Notes: generated by a model from the sequence alone, not told the origin. A DNA stretch of 9,089 bases from Cyanobacteria bacterium UBA11370 (GCA_003486645.1 DNGI01000275.1:1-9089); one strand, 5' to 3'; counted from the stretch's first letter, positions 1 to 7,031 are shown. Numbers and translations: made by a program.

Positions 1-123
1 TTTCGGGTTTACTGACAATGGTGCAAGATGTGAGACTACCCAAAGTTTCAAATAAAAACACTATAATTCGGATTAAATTGATGAGTTTCACCTTCTGATA
101 AATGCGTTGGGAAAAGAATAAAA
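1..123. other. Window-edge region upstream of the TPS gene
   Basis: No gene can be assigned here. Two frames are open to the left edge. On the plus strand a 31-codon frame closes with TGA at 96-98 and could be the tail of an upstream gene, but the residues match nothing I recognise. On the minus strand a frame is open from inside the TPS gene to base 1. A GTG at 91-89 would begin a Lys-plus-hydrophobic segment ending in Leu-Thr-Ser-Cys, which resembles a lipoprotein signal; however, a Glu sits inside the hydrophobic stretch, and the nearest Shine-Dalgarno-like AGAAGG abuts the GTG. Neither reading is convincing. Confidence 0.3.
62..67 (+). promoter_or_regulatory. Candidate -10 box for the TPS gene
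   Basis: A perfect TATAAT lies about 57 bases upstream of the ATG at 124, which would give a leader of roughly 50 bases. No good TTGACA-like -35 hexamer is present 16-18 bases upstream (the bases there are CCCAAA-like), so it would be an activator-dependent promoter or a chance match in AT-rich DNA. Confidence 0.35.
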
Positions 124-3075
124 ATGGCAACAATAAGTCAGCCGTTAGTAGCAGGAGGCTTGAGAGTTGGCGCTGTAGTCGCTTTAGTGGGTATCGTGTG
201 GGCGGCTCCTTCTCATCCCACCCTTGCCCAGATTAAACCGGATCGGAGTTTGAGGGGTGAAGATTCTGTTGTTATACGTAATGTTAATATCAATGGTAGT
301 TTAGCTGACCGAATTGATGGAGGTGCAACTCGCGGCAGTAATCTTTTTCATAGTTTTAAAGAATTTAATATTAACGATGGACAGCGAGTTTATTTTAATT
401 CTCCTGTAGGAATTGAAAACATTTTTAGTCGAGTAACAGGGACTAACCCTTCGGATATTTTGGGAACATTGGGGGTAGAAGGTGGGGCAAATTTATTTTT
501 TCTTAATCCCAATGGGATTATTTTTGGGGAAAATGCCGCGCTGGATGTGCGGGGTTCGTTTGTGGCAACGACAGCTAATGCAATTCAATTTGGAAATCAG
601 GGATTTTTCAGTGCTAAAAGTTCAGACGTTTCGCCATTACTAACCATTAATCCTTCAGCATTGTTTTTCAATCAAATCACACCAGGACGGATCGAAAATC
701 GCTCAATTACACCCGCAGGTGTTAATCTTTTGGGAGATTCTCTCCAAGGTTTACGAGTTCCAAATGGTGAGAGTTTGTTATTAGTAGGAGGAGATATTGC
801 CTTAGCTGGAGGAGGGTTACACGCGCTAGGCGGTGAAGTAGAATTAGCGGGATTAGCAGCACCCAGTACAGTAGGATTGAATGTTTATCGAAATAATCTG
901 AGTTTGAGTGTTCCCGATAGTGTCGCAAGAGCCGATATATCGCTAACGAATAAGGCAGTTGTTAGTACTAGTGGTGAGGGTGGGGGTGAAATTCAGATTT
1001 GGGGTAGGCGTATTAGTTTGACAGAAGGTTCTCAGATAGTGGCTATGACTCTGGGGTCAAAAGCTGGGGAGGGAATAATAGTTAATGCGTCTGAATCTGT
1101 CGAATTAATTGGGAGTGGATTTAGACAATTTGAACAAACGTTTATAGTAGGTGGTTTATCTGGACAAATTCGCCCATCTAATCCCGGTACGGGCTTGTTT
1201 ACGGGTACTGTCGGTACAGGTGCGGGGGGTGCGATCGCAATTAATACTAATAAATTAATCCTTCGAGATGGAGCGATTATATTCAGCCCCACATTTAGTG
1301 AAGAAACAGGGGGAAATCTTACTATTAATGCTTCGGATTCTGTGGAAGCAATTGGTTCTGGTTTAATCACTTCAACGTTAAGGGATGCAACTGGAGCAGC
1401 AGGAAATATCGCTATTGATACTCGACGATTGATTCTGCGAGATGGGGCAATTATTACCAGCGTTACTTTGAGTGAAGGAAGTGGAGGAAAGATAGCGATT
1501 AATGCCTCAGAGTCTGTGGAAGCATTAGATACCCCAGCAGCAGCAGTGGCTCCCACAGGCATATTCGCTAACACTATTGGCAGTACTGGAGAAGCAGGTG
1601 GCATCACTATTGATACTGGAAAATTAACTATCAGAGGTGGGGCACAAATGGCAACTCAAAGTGGATTTCTCTTTTTCGGTATCCCCCGTGGAGGATTAGG
1701 AGGAGATTTAGTGATTAAAGCCTCTGAATTTGTAGAAGTGAGTGGAATAGCAATTGATCATCGTATTTCCAGTGGCTTGTTTAGTGGAACTGATAGTTCA
1801 GCCGACGGAGGTGATTTAAAAATTACTACTCCCACATTGCTTGTGCAAAATTTAGGCATAATCACATCCAGAACTTTAGGTACAGGAAAAGGCGGAGATG
1901 TGACGATTAATACTAATAGATTACACGTTGATATAGGGCAGATTTCCACTGGTACGGCAGGTAAGGGACAAGGGGGAATTTTGAACGTAAAAGCCTCTGA
2001 AGTAGTGGAACTGACGAATACCTTTACCACAGGAGAAATCTCCAACATATTGGTTGTAGCGACCGGAGACTTAGGAAGACCAATAATTACGATTGCACCA
2101 ACCAACGGCATATTTTTTTCTGGATTGATCGCTGCTACTGAAGGCTCAATAAAGGCAGGAGATGTGATCGTTTCTACCCCTTTATTGGTTGTCCAAGATG
2201 GAGCAGTAATTGCTGCCAATAGTAACGGTTCTGGAAACGCTGGAACTATAGAAATTGATGCGGTTTCAGTTCAGATGGATAATGGTTTTATTCTGGCAGG
2301 TACAACTTCTGGAGATGGTGGCAATCTCGCGTTAAGCATTGAAGACATTTTAATAATGCAACGTGGTAGCAGAATCTCCGCAACAGCAGGTACAGCACAA
2401 GCAGGAGGAGATGGTGGCAATATTACTATTAATGCTGGTGTAATTGTTGCTGTCCCTAACGAAAATAACGATATTACCGCTAATGCTTTCTCCGGCAAGG
2501 GAGGTAACGTTAATATCACGACTCAAGGTTTGTACAATTTTACAATCCGCAGCCGGGAAGAGATACAGGCATTACTTAACACCGATGATCTCAGCCAATT
2601 TGATACCCGGAAACTGCCAACTAACGACATTACGGCAATCTCACAAACCTCTCCAAATCTAAGTCAAATACCGACGCTGAACTTACAGGGAATCGACCCT
2701 TCTCAAGGATTGATAGAATTAGCAATTGATAGTGTTGATGTCACAAAATTAGCTGAACAGGATCTTTGTAAAGCTTCTCTAGGGAGTTCATTTATTGTCA
2801 CGGGACGTGGAGGTTTACCCACTCCACCCAACGAACCACTCAATGCAGATGCTGCTTGGGAAGATTGGCGGATTGATGCTGAAAGTGAACCAATTAAACC
2901 ATTACAATCTGATAGATTAAGAAGTAATAATCAACCCATAACCAATAACCAACCCAGGAGAATTATCGAAGCTCAAGGCTGGTACAAAGATGCGAATGGT
3001 AATGTAATTCTTACCGCCGAACCAACTACAGTAACCCCTCATGGCACTGGATTAAGTTCAGCTAATTGTCAGTAA
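124..3075 (+). CDS. Two-partner-secretion exoprotein (TpsA), filamentous haemagglutinin N-terminal domain
   Basis: Encodes a 983-residue exported protein of the TpsA/filamentous haemagglutinin family. Such proteins cross the inner membrane by Sec, then an outer-membrane TpsB pore, and fold into a long right-handed beta-helix outside the cell. Residues 1-36 form a signal peptide (hydrophobic core about 14-28, Ala-rich end). Residues 37 to about 160 match the TPS secretion domain, with the hallmark FLNPNGIIFGENAALDVRGSF around 126-146. Residues about 280-770 are Gly/Asn/Ile-rich degenerate repeats: the Ala-Ser core of an NASESVE-like motif sits at 322, 403, 461, 533 and 624, alternating with LILRDGAII-like strands. 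The last 110 residues carry a tail I recall from cyanobacterial homologues (TGRGGLP, AAWEDWRI, AQGW, TPHGTG, NCQ). The only two cysteines are C882 and C982. The start is the first start codon after an in-frame TGA at 82-84; the ribosome site is weak (GGGA, 11 bases upstream). Likely co-transcribed with the CHAT gene 59 bases downstream. Ligand and function are unknown; adhesion or matrix binding is the family default. Confidence 0.93.
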   Translation: MATISQPLVAGGLRVGAVVALVGIVWAAPSHPTLAQIKPDRSLRGEDSVVIRNVNINGSLADRIDGGATRGSNLFHSFKEFNINDGQRVYFNSPVGIENIFSRVTGTNPSDILGTLGVEGGANLFFLNPNGIIFGENAALDVRGSFVATTANAIQFGNQGFFSAKSSDVSPLLTINPSALFFNQITPGRIENRSITPAGVNLLGDSLQGLRVPNGESLLLVGGDIALAGGGLHALGGEVELAGLAAPSTVGLNVYRNNLSLSVPDSVARADISLTNKAVVSTSGEGGGEIQIWGRRISLTEGSQIVAMTLGSKAGEGIIVNASESVELIGSGFRQFEQTFIVGGLSGQIRPSNPGTGLFTGTVGTGAGGAIAINTNKLILRDGAIIFSPTFSEETGGNLTINASDSVEAIGSGLITSTLRDATGAAGNIAIDTRRLILRDGAIITSVTLSEGSGGKIAINASESVEALDTPAAAVAPTGIFANTIGSTGEAGGITIDTGKLTIRGGAQMATQSGFLFFGIPRGGLGGDLVIKASEFVEVSGIAIDHRISSGLFSGTDSSADGGDLKITTPTLLVQNLGIITSRTLGTGKGGDVTINTNRLHVDIGQISTGTAGKGQGGILNVKASEVVELTNTFTTGEISNILVVATGDLGRPIITIAPTNGIFFSGLIAATEGSIKAGDVIVSTPLLVVQDGAVIAANSNGSGNAGTIEIDAVSVQMDNGFILAGTTSGDGGNLALSIEDILIMQRGSRISATAGTAQAGGDGGNITINAGVIVAVPNENNDITANAFSGKGGNVNITTQGLYNFTIRSREEIQALLNTDDLSQFDTRKLPTNDITAISQTSPNLSQIPTLNLQGIDPSQGLIELAIDSVDVTKLAEQDLCKASLGSSFIVTGRGGLPTPPNEPLNADAAWEDWRIDAESEPIKPLQSDRLRSNNQPITNNQPRRIIEAQGWYKDANGNVILTAEPTTVTPHGTGLSSANCQ
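1226..1530 (+). repeat. Two best-conserved internal repeats of the TPS beta-helix
   Basis: Residues 368-413 and 426-469 are the two closest copies of the coding repeat: GG/AG-N-I-A-I-(N/D)-T, then LILRDGAII, then (S/T)xTxSE, then GGxxxINAS(D/E)SVEA. The protein similarity is clear while the DNA has diverged, so this is an old coding duplication rather than recent slippage. Later copies near 491-541 and 562-603 are weaker. Confidence 0.7.
1231..1238. repeat. HIP1 octamer GCGATCGC (first of six)
   Basis: This highly iterated cyanobacterial palindrome also occurs at 3161-3168, 4620-4627, 5256-5263, 7765-7772 and 8055-8062, always inside coding sequence. Six copies in 9 kb is far above the roughly 0.14 expected by chance for an 8-mer, and it is the strongest single pointer to a cyanobacterial source. 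Confidence 0.95.
2926..2955 (+). repeat. 12-bp direct repeat encoding NNQP twice
   Basis: AATAATCAACCC (2926-2937) recurs with one mismatch as AATAACCAACCC (2944-2955), overlapping a period-7 pattern CATAACC/AATAACC. It encodes NNQP-IT-NNQP (residues 935-944) in a variable linker between the WEDWR and AQGW motifs of the TPS protein. It resembles the AACCAAC array inside the CHAT gene. Confidence 0.6.
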
Positions 3076-3091
3076 GCTTAAGATTTGTAGC

Positions 3092-3114
3092 GAATAAATT
3101 TGAGCAAATTATTC
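3092..3114 (+). other. AT-rich stem-loop between the TPS and CHAT genes
   Basis: GAATAAATTT (3092-3101), loop GAGC, then AAATTATTC (3106-3114) forms a nine-pair stem with one bulged A. It is the only clear hairpin in the 59-base gap. The stem is almost all A-T and is not followed by a T run, so it is not a convincing Rho-independent terminator. It could be an mRNA processing or stability element, or chance in AT-rich sequence. Confidence 0.35.
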
Positions 3115-3134
3115 AATAATCTAGGATATGAGGA

Positions 3135-5939
3135 GTGAATAGGATAATGAAGTATCGGTTGCGATCGCACTTTTCCCACCATCCTTTACGATTAATCATT
3201 CTCACTATCTTAGGCTTAATCCTCAGCCTTAATATTCACCCACTTCCACAAGTTAAAGCTGAACAATCCATCCCAACCCAAATTTCCCCCACTCCCCACT
3301 CCCCACTCCCCACTCCCCACCCAATAACCTTAGTCCAAGCCGGAAAAAACCACTACGATGCTGGACAATTTTCGGAAGCCATACAAGTTTTACAACAAGC
3401 CGCCCAGACTTATGAATCAACCGGAGATAGTCTCAAACAAGCACAAGTTCTGAGCTTACTGTCATTATCGTATCAAAAATTAGGACAATGGGAACAAGCA
3501 GAACAGGCAATTAATACCAGCCTATCTTTACTCAAAACCGTACCAGAAGAAAATAATCGCATCCACGCCCAAGTATTGAACGCTCAAGGTCGTTTGTTAT
3601 TAGGCAAAGGCAATGCAGAAGCCGCTTTTGAAACCTGGAAAAAGGCTGAAACACTCTATCAGCAAGTCGATGATCCAGTTGGTATATTGGGTAGCCAAAT
3701 TAATCAAGCGGAAGCCATGCAAGCGTTGGGATTGTATCGCCGCACTGAACAACTTTTGGAACAAGTAAAACAGGAATTATTGGAACTCAATGACTCTCCG
3801 CTCAAGGTGACAGGTTTACAAACTCTCGGTAACGTTCTGCGCCAGAAAGGAGATTTAGATGAATCTCATCAAATTTTAACCCAAAGTTTAGCTCTGGCAC
3901 AACAATTAAAATTGCCCCAAGAAGAAAGTGAACTATTACTAAGTTTAGGTAACACAAACCGAACATTAGCCAAACGTTCTGAGGTTTTTAATGATAAAGA
4001 TGCTGCCAAAACTTATATCCAAGAGGCTCTAAATCACTATCAAAAAGCTGTGATTACAGCAACCTCGCCTCTAACAAGAATACAAGCTCAACTGAATCAG
4101 TTAAGTTTATTAATTGAAATTAGCCAATTCTCAACCGCCGAAGCCTTGTTGCCTCAAATTGCCTCAGAACTGACCCCTCTACCTGTGAGTCGGCAATCTG
4201 TCTACGCCCATGTGAATTTAGCAGAAAGTTTGATGAAAATGTCATTAGTCAGTACTAATCTATCATCAGTCAGTGGTCAGTCATCATTTGCCACTAATTA
4301 TTTTAAAAATAACCAACAACCAACAACCAACAACCAAGAACTAACAACCCATTCAATTACTAAAATTTTAAAAACAGCAATTCAACAAGCAGAAACCTTA
4401 CAAGACCAACGAGCAAAATCTTATAGTCTTGGTACATTAGGGAAATGGTATGAAACCACTGAAGATTGGACAAAGGGGCAAAATTTCACTCAAAAAGCAC
4501 TCTTAATCGCTCAACAAATTAACGCATCGGATATTGCCTATCAATGGCAATGGCAGTTGGGACGACTGTTACAAGCGCAAGCTGAAGAAATAAGCCAAAG
4601 TAAAGAAGCAAATCTAAAAGCGATCGCCTACTATACCGAAGCTTTTAATACCCTAAACAGTTTACGCAGTGATATAGTTGCTCTCAATCCCGAAATTCAG
4701 TTTTCGTTTCGAGAAAGTGTAGAACCTGTTTATCGGCAATTTGTTGATTTACTGTTGCGTTCCCCAACACCGACTAAAGACAATCTCATTCAAGCGAGAA
4801 AGGTGATGGAAGCACTGCAACTCGCTGAACTGGATAACTTCTTTCGGGATGCTTGTGCAACACCGCAAGCCGTAAATATTGATGATGTCGATAAACAAGC
4901 GGCAATTATTTATCCGATTATCTTAGAAAACCGTTTGGAAGTTATTCTTAAATTACCTGGACAAGACAACCTCCGTCGCTACGCTAATTCAGGTATATCT
5001 GAAGCTCAAGTAGACGAAGCCGTGCAACAATTACAAGTGGCTTTAACGAAACGGAGTACTAGCATTAGCCAAGTTAAAAAGGCTTCAAAACAAATCTATG
5101 ACTGGTTAATTCAACCCTTTGAATCTGAATTAGCATTGCTGGAAAATCCAGAGCAAAACCCGATTAAAACCTTAGTATTTGTATTAGATGGTTCATTACG
5201 AAATATTCCCCCTGCTGTTTTGTATGATGGGGAAAAATATTTAATAGAACGGTATGCGATCGCTCTGACTCCGGGTTTACAATTAGTTGAACCCAAGCCG
5301 TTACTCACCCAAAATCTCCGAGCTTTAATTGCTGGTGCAACAAATGCTCCCAGTTTTCAGAGTGAACGGTTTACATCGTTAGATAATGTAGCACTTGAAT
5401 TAGCAGGAATCAAAGAGCAGCTAACTCAGAGTCAAATCCTTAAAAATCAGGAATTTATTGAAGAAAATATTCAAACTCAACTTAATTCTGTTCCCTTTAA
5501 TATCATTCATATCGCTACCCACGGCAAGTTTAGTTCTAACCCCCAAGAAACCTTCCTTTTAGATTGGAACAAACGCATTCAAGTCAGGGATTTAGATAAC
5601 TTATTACGGGTGAATGAACCCAACAAAGAAACCTCAATTGAATTGCTAGTTCTGAGTGCTTGTGAAACAGCGGCTGGAGATAAACGAGCCGCTTTAGGAT
5701 TAGCAGGAATGGCCGTTCGTGCGGGAGCGCGTAGCACATTAGCCACCTTGTGGCAAGTTAATGATGCTTCCACAGCAGAATTTATGCTTCGGTTTTACCA
5801 ACAGCTTAATACGCCTCAGATTAGTAAAGCCGAAGCACTGCGAAATACCCAAATTGCCTTTCTATCAGAATACCCTGATACCGATTACAATCGCCCCTAT
5901 TTTTGGGCACCCTTTATTCTTGTGGGGAACTGGTTATGA
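3135..5939 (+). CDS. Exported TPR-CHAT domain protein (caspase-like cysteine peptidase fold)
   Basis: Encodes about 934 residues. The N-terminus (Lys/Arg/His-rich start, hydrophobic stretch about 18-33, VKA-EQ around 40-43) is a Sec signal peptide, so the protein should be periplasmic or surface-exposed. Residues about 64-510 are helical TPR repeats (for example AGKNHYDAGQFSEAIQVLQQA and ALGLYRRTEQLLEQ). Residues about 555-570 (VMEALQLAELDNFF) are the segment that usually precedes CHAT in cyanobacteria. Residues about 590-934 are the CHAT domain, a caspase/separase relative, with predicted catalytic His796 in IATHG and Cys843 in LSACETA, followed by AGARSTLATLW and the usual end FWAPFILVGNWL. 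The dyad looks intact. The start is uncertain: GTG at 3135 has AGGA eight bases upstream; ATG at 3147 has GAGGAG eleven bases upstream and would remove four residues. Two heptamer arrays lie inside the gene (3287-3320 and 4311-4345). It follows the TPS gene by 59 bases on the same strand. Substrate unknown; cleavage of the neighbouring exoprotein is possible but unproven. Confidence 0.92.
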   Translation: MNRIMKYRLRSHFSHHPLRLIILTILGLILSLNIHPLPQVKAEQSIPTQISPTPHSPLPTPHPITLVQAGKNHYDAGQFSEAIQVLQQAAQTYESTGDSLKQAQVLSLLSLSYQKLGQWEQAEQAINTSLSLLKTVPEENNRIHAQVLNAQGRLLLGKGNAEAAFETWKKAETLYQQVDDPVGILGSQINQAEAMQALGLYRRTEQLLEQVKQELLELNDSPLKVTGLQTLGNVLRQKGDLDESHQILTQSLALAQQLKLPQEESELLLSLGNTNRTLAKRSEVFNDKDAAKTYIQEALNHYQKAVITATSPLTRIQAQLNQLSLLIEISQFSTAEALLPQIASELTPLPVSRQSVYAHVNLAESLMKMSLVSTNLSSVSGQSSFATNYFKNNQQPTTNNQELTTHSITKILKTAIQQAETLQDQRAKSYSLGTLGKWYETTEDWTKGQNFTQKALLIAQQINASDIAYQWQWQLGRLLQAQAEEISQSKEANLKAIAYYTEAFNTLNSLRSDIVALNPEIQFSFRESVEPVYRQFVDLLLRSPTPTKDNLIQARKVMEALQLAELDNFFRDACATPQAVNIDDVDKQAAIIYPIILENRLEVILKLPGQDNLRRYANSGISEAQVDEAVQQLQVALTKRSTSISQVKKASKQIYDWLIQPFESELALLENPEQNPIKTLVFVLDGSLRNIPPAVLYDGEKYLIERYAIALTPGLQLVEPKPLLTQNLRALIAGATNAPSFQSERFTSLDNVALELAGIKEQLTQSQILKNQEFIEENIQTQLNSVPFNIIHIATHGKFSSNPQETFLLDWNKRIQVRDLDNLLRVNEPNKETSIELLVLSACETAAGDKRAALGLAGMAVRAGARSTLATLWQVNDASTAEFMLRFYQQLNTPQISKAEALRNTQIAFLSEYPDTDYNRPYFWAPFILVGNWL
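3287..3320 (+). repeat. CCCCACT heptamer tandem array inside the CHAT gene
   Basis: CCCCACT occurs four times in perfect tandem (3287-3314), followed by a partial CCCCAC. It is close to the STRR1 heptamer class (CCCCA-purine-T) described in heterocystous cyanobacteria. It lies just after the signal peptide coding region and is read as SPTPHSPLPTPHP (residues 51-63). The unit is not a multiple of three, so a change of one unit would shift the frame of the remaining gene. Confidence 0.9.
4245..4352 (+). repeat. Low-complexity repeat insertion within the TPR region
   Basis: Residues 371-406 of the CHAT protein (Ser/Thr/Asn/Gln-rich, no TPR pattern) interrupt helical sequence. The DNA looks like cyanobacterial intergenic repeat: the perfect inverted repeat ATTAGT-CAGT-ACTAAT (4244-4259), then reiterated CAGT/TCAGT units (about 4267-4283), then a period-7 array. 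The reading frame is kept across it, so it is probably a tolerated disordered loop between helices. Confidence 0.6.
4311..4345 (+). repeat. AACCAAC heptamer tandem array
   Basis: AACCAAC is repeated three times exactly (4311-4331), followed by the variants AACCAAG (4332-4338) and AACTAAC (4339-4345). It encodes the Asn/Gln/Thr-rich stretch NNQQPTTNNQELTT of the CHAT protein. It has the same period as the CCCCACT array 1 kb upstream but an unrelated unit. Confidence 0.85.
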
Positions 5940-6729
5940 CACCACCAACAATCGGTTCTTGAGCAATCGGATTTAAACCAATTGTTGGATCGCTGAGAAG
6001 TTGCACCCAGATATCGTTAATTACAGAATTTTCGGGTTCATTTAGACGGAGTTGAGCCAATTCTGTAACTGTTTCATGCCAAATACTATGTTTAGCATAA
6101 GCGGCAATTTCTTCAAGGGGAGTTTTTGCAGTTTTTAACTCATTTTCCAGTTCAATAGAGGGTGAAATTCGTTGTATTACCCCAGTTATAGACGCTGGAG
6201 TTGGCTGACTAATGGAGTTAGAAGCAGGGCAATTAATATCAAAGTACCAGCGATAAGTTTTACCTACCTCCAACGGTTTTTTAGTAGCAGGCAACGTAAT
6301 ACTTACAATTCCTGGTGTTGCTGGAAGTTGGAACTGAGTGCGGTAAACATCCTCCTCTCCATCCTGCAACGAAAACTCTCCTGAAGGGGCTTCTTTTGAG
6401 GTGTAAGGGACATAAACCCAGACGGTTGGACGTTCGCTGACGGTTAACTCAAAGTTATTTTCACCGCCTAAATATGTTAGCGGAGGTTGTTCGGTTTTAG
6501 AGAGACAATCGCCACGAGTTCCTGTTCCACGTTTTGTCTCAGGAGTGCCATTATCGGGTAAGGGTGGATTTGCCAGGATAAACCGAATCGGTATAGATTC
6601 AGAACGAGAATTGTTTGGCTGATCGGACACCTGTGCCTGTGAAGGCAGAGGATAGGTGATCAGGCTAGCAATAACGGAGATAGTGGTAATGACTAGTTGG
6701 TTTCGAGTCATAGTTTTGATGTAGTACAT
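5914..6729 (-). CDS. Exported DUF928 domain protein
   Basis: Encodes 271 residues of the DUF928 family, largely confined to cyanobacteria and of unknown function. Residues 1-33 are a Sec signal peptide (hydrophobic about 12-26, SQA-QV cleavage site). DUF928 hallmarks follow in order: PPLPDNGTPETKRGTGTRGDC (55-75), LTYLGGENNFELTVSERPTVWVYVPY (84-109), GEFSLQD and VYRTQFQLPATPGIVSITLP (117-147), PLEVGKTYRWYFDINC (152-167) and GVIQRI (183-188). The remaining residues, to about 255, are helical and resemble the usual tail of the family. The only cysteines are C75 and C167, a likely disulphide pair in the periplasm. The start at 6729 is supported by GGAG nine bases upstream on the minus strand (complement of 6739-6742); the internal Met7 has no such site. 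The 3' end overlaps the CHAT gene convergently by 26 bases. From memory, the family is often found beside CHAT, CHASE2 and haemagglutinin genes in cyanobacteria, which suggests a shared envelope role. Confidence 0.9.
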   Translation of the reverse strand: MYYIKTMTRNQLVITTISVIASLITYPLPSQAQVSDQPNNSRSESIPIRFILANPPLPDNGTPETKRGTGTRGDCLSKTEQPPLTYLGGENNFELTVSERPTVWVYVPYTSKEAPSGEFSLQDGEEDVYRTQFQLPATPGIVSITLPATKKPLEVGKTYRWYFDINCPASNSISQPTPASITGVIQRISPSIELENELKTAKTPLEEIAAYAKHSIWHETVTELAQLRLNEPENSVINDIWVQLLSDPTIGLNPIAQEPIVGGVITSSPQE

Positions 6730-6976
6730 CTGTTAACACTCCACGGTTCCTAGTTGTGAATCAAACAGATAATGGCTATCGTTACAGATTAAAGTCGCTT
6801 TTGCCTACATTATGATACAAAATACAAAATAAGTATGGATACTTTCTGAGATTGTGTTGCCTGTTACTTAACACTCATACTAGTTATTTTTTCCTAAGCT
6901 AGATAGGAGTAAAGGCAAGAATTAGCTCTATTAAATTTATCTTTCTAGAGAATTTTCCGACTATCATTCCTTTGGA

Positions 6977-7002
6977 ATTCACCCCTTTAAGGCAGGATGA
7001 AT
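6977..7002 (+). repeat. Imperfect hairpin, possibly a relic transposon end
   Basis: ATTCA (6977-6981) pairs with TGAAT (6998-7002); CC pairs with GG just inside across a bulged A; CCT/AGG pairs form the tip around TTA. The shape and the CCCCTTTAAGG core resemble the subterminal hairpins of IS200/IS605-type elements and their non-coding derivatives. No transposase remnant lies beside it. A regulatory hairpin for the cyclase gene is an alternative. Confidence 0.35.
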
Positions 7003-7031
7003 AGCGTTCTCGTTGAAACTTTGGCAATCGA

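Noticed and set aside
1032..2219. Long minus-strand open frames (191 and 153 codons) inside the TPS gene
   Set aside because: They are antisense shadows of a Gly/Ile/Asn-rich repeated coding sequence that rarely makes stop codons on the opposite strand. Their translations are Pro/Ile/Val-rich and featureless, with no supporting ribosome sites.
5945..5988. Inverted repeat CCAACAAT / ATTGTTGG with a 28-base loop just past the CHAT stop
   Set aside because: It lies within the DUF928 coding sequence, where similar residue stretches (IGLNPIAQ, EPIVGG) explain it. It has only eight pairs, a long loop and no T run, so it is not a terminator.
6853..6868. CRP-like box TGTGT-N6-TTACT in the divergent intergenic region
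   Set aside because: Only seven of ten positions match TGTGA-N6-TCACA, which is expected by chance in AT-rich DNA. It would be attractive beside a cAMP-producing enzyme but is not supported.
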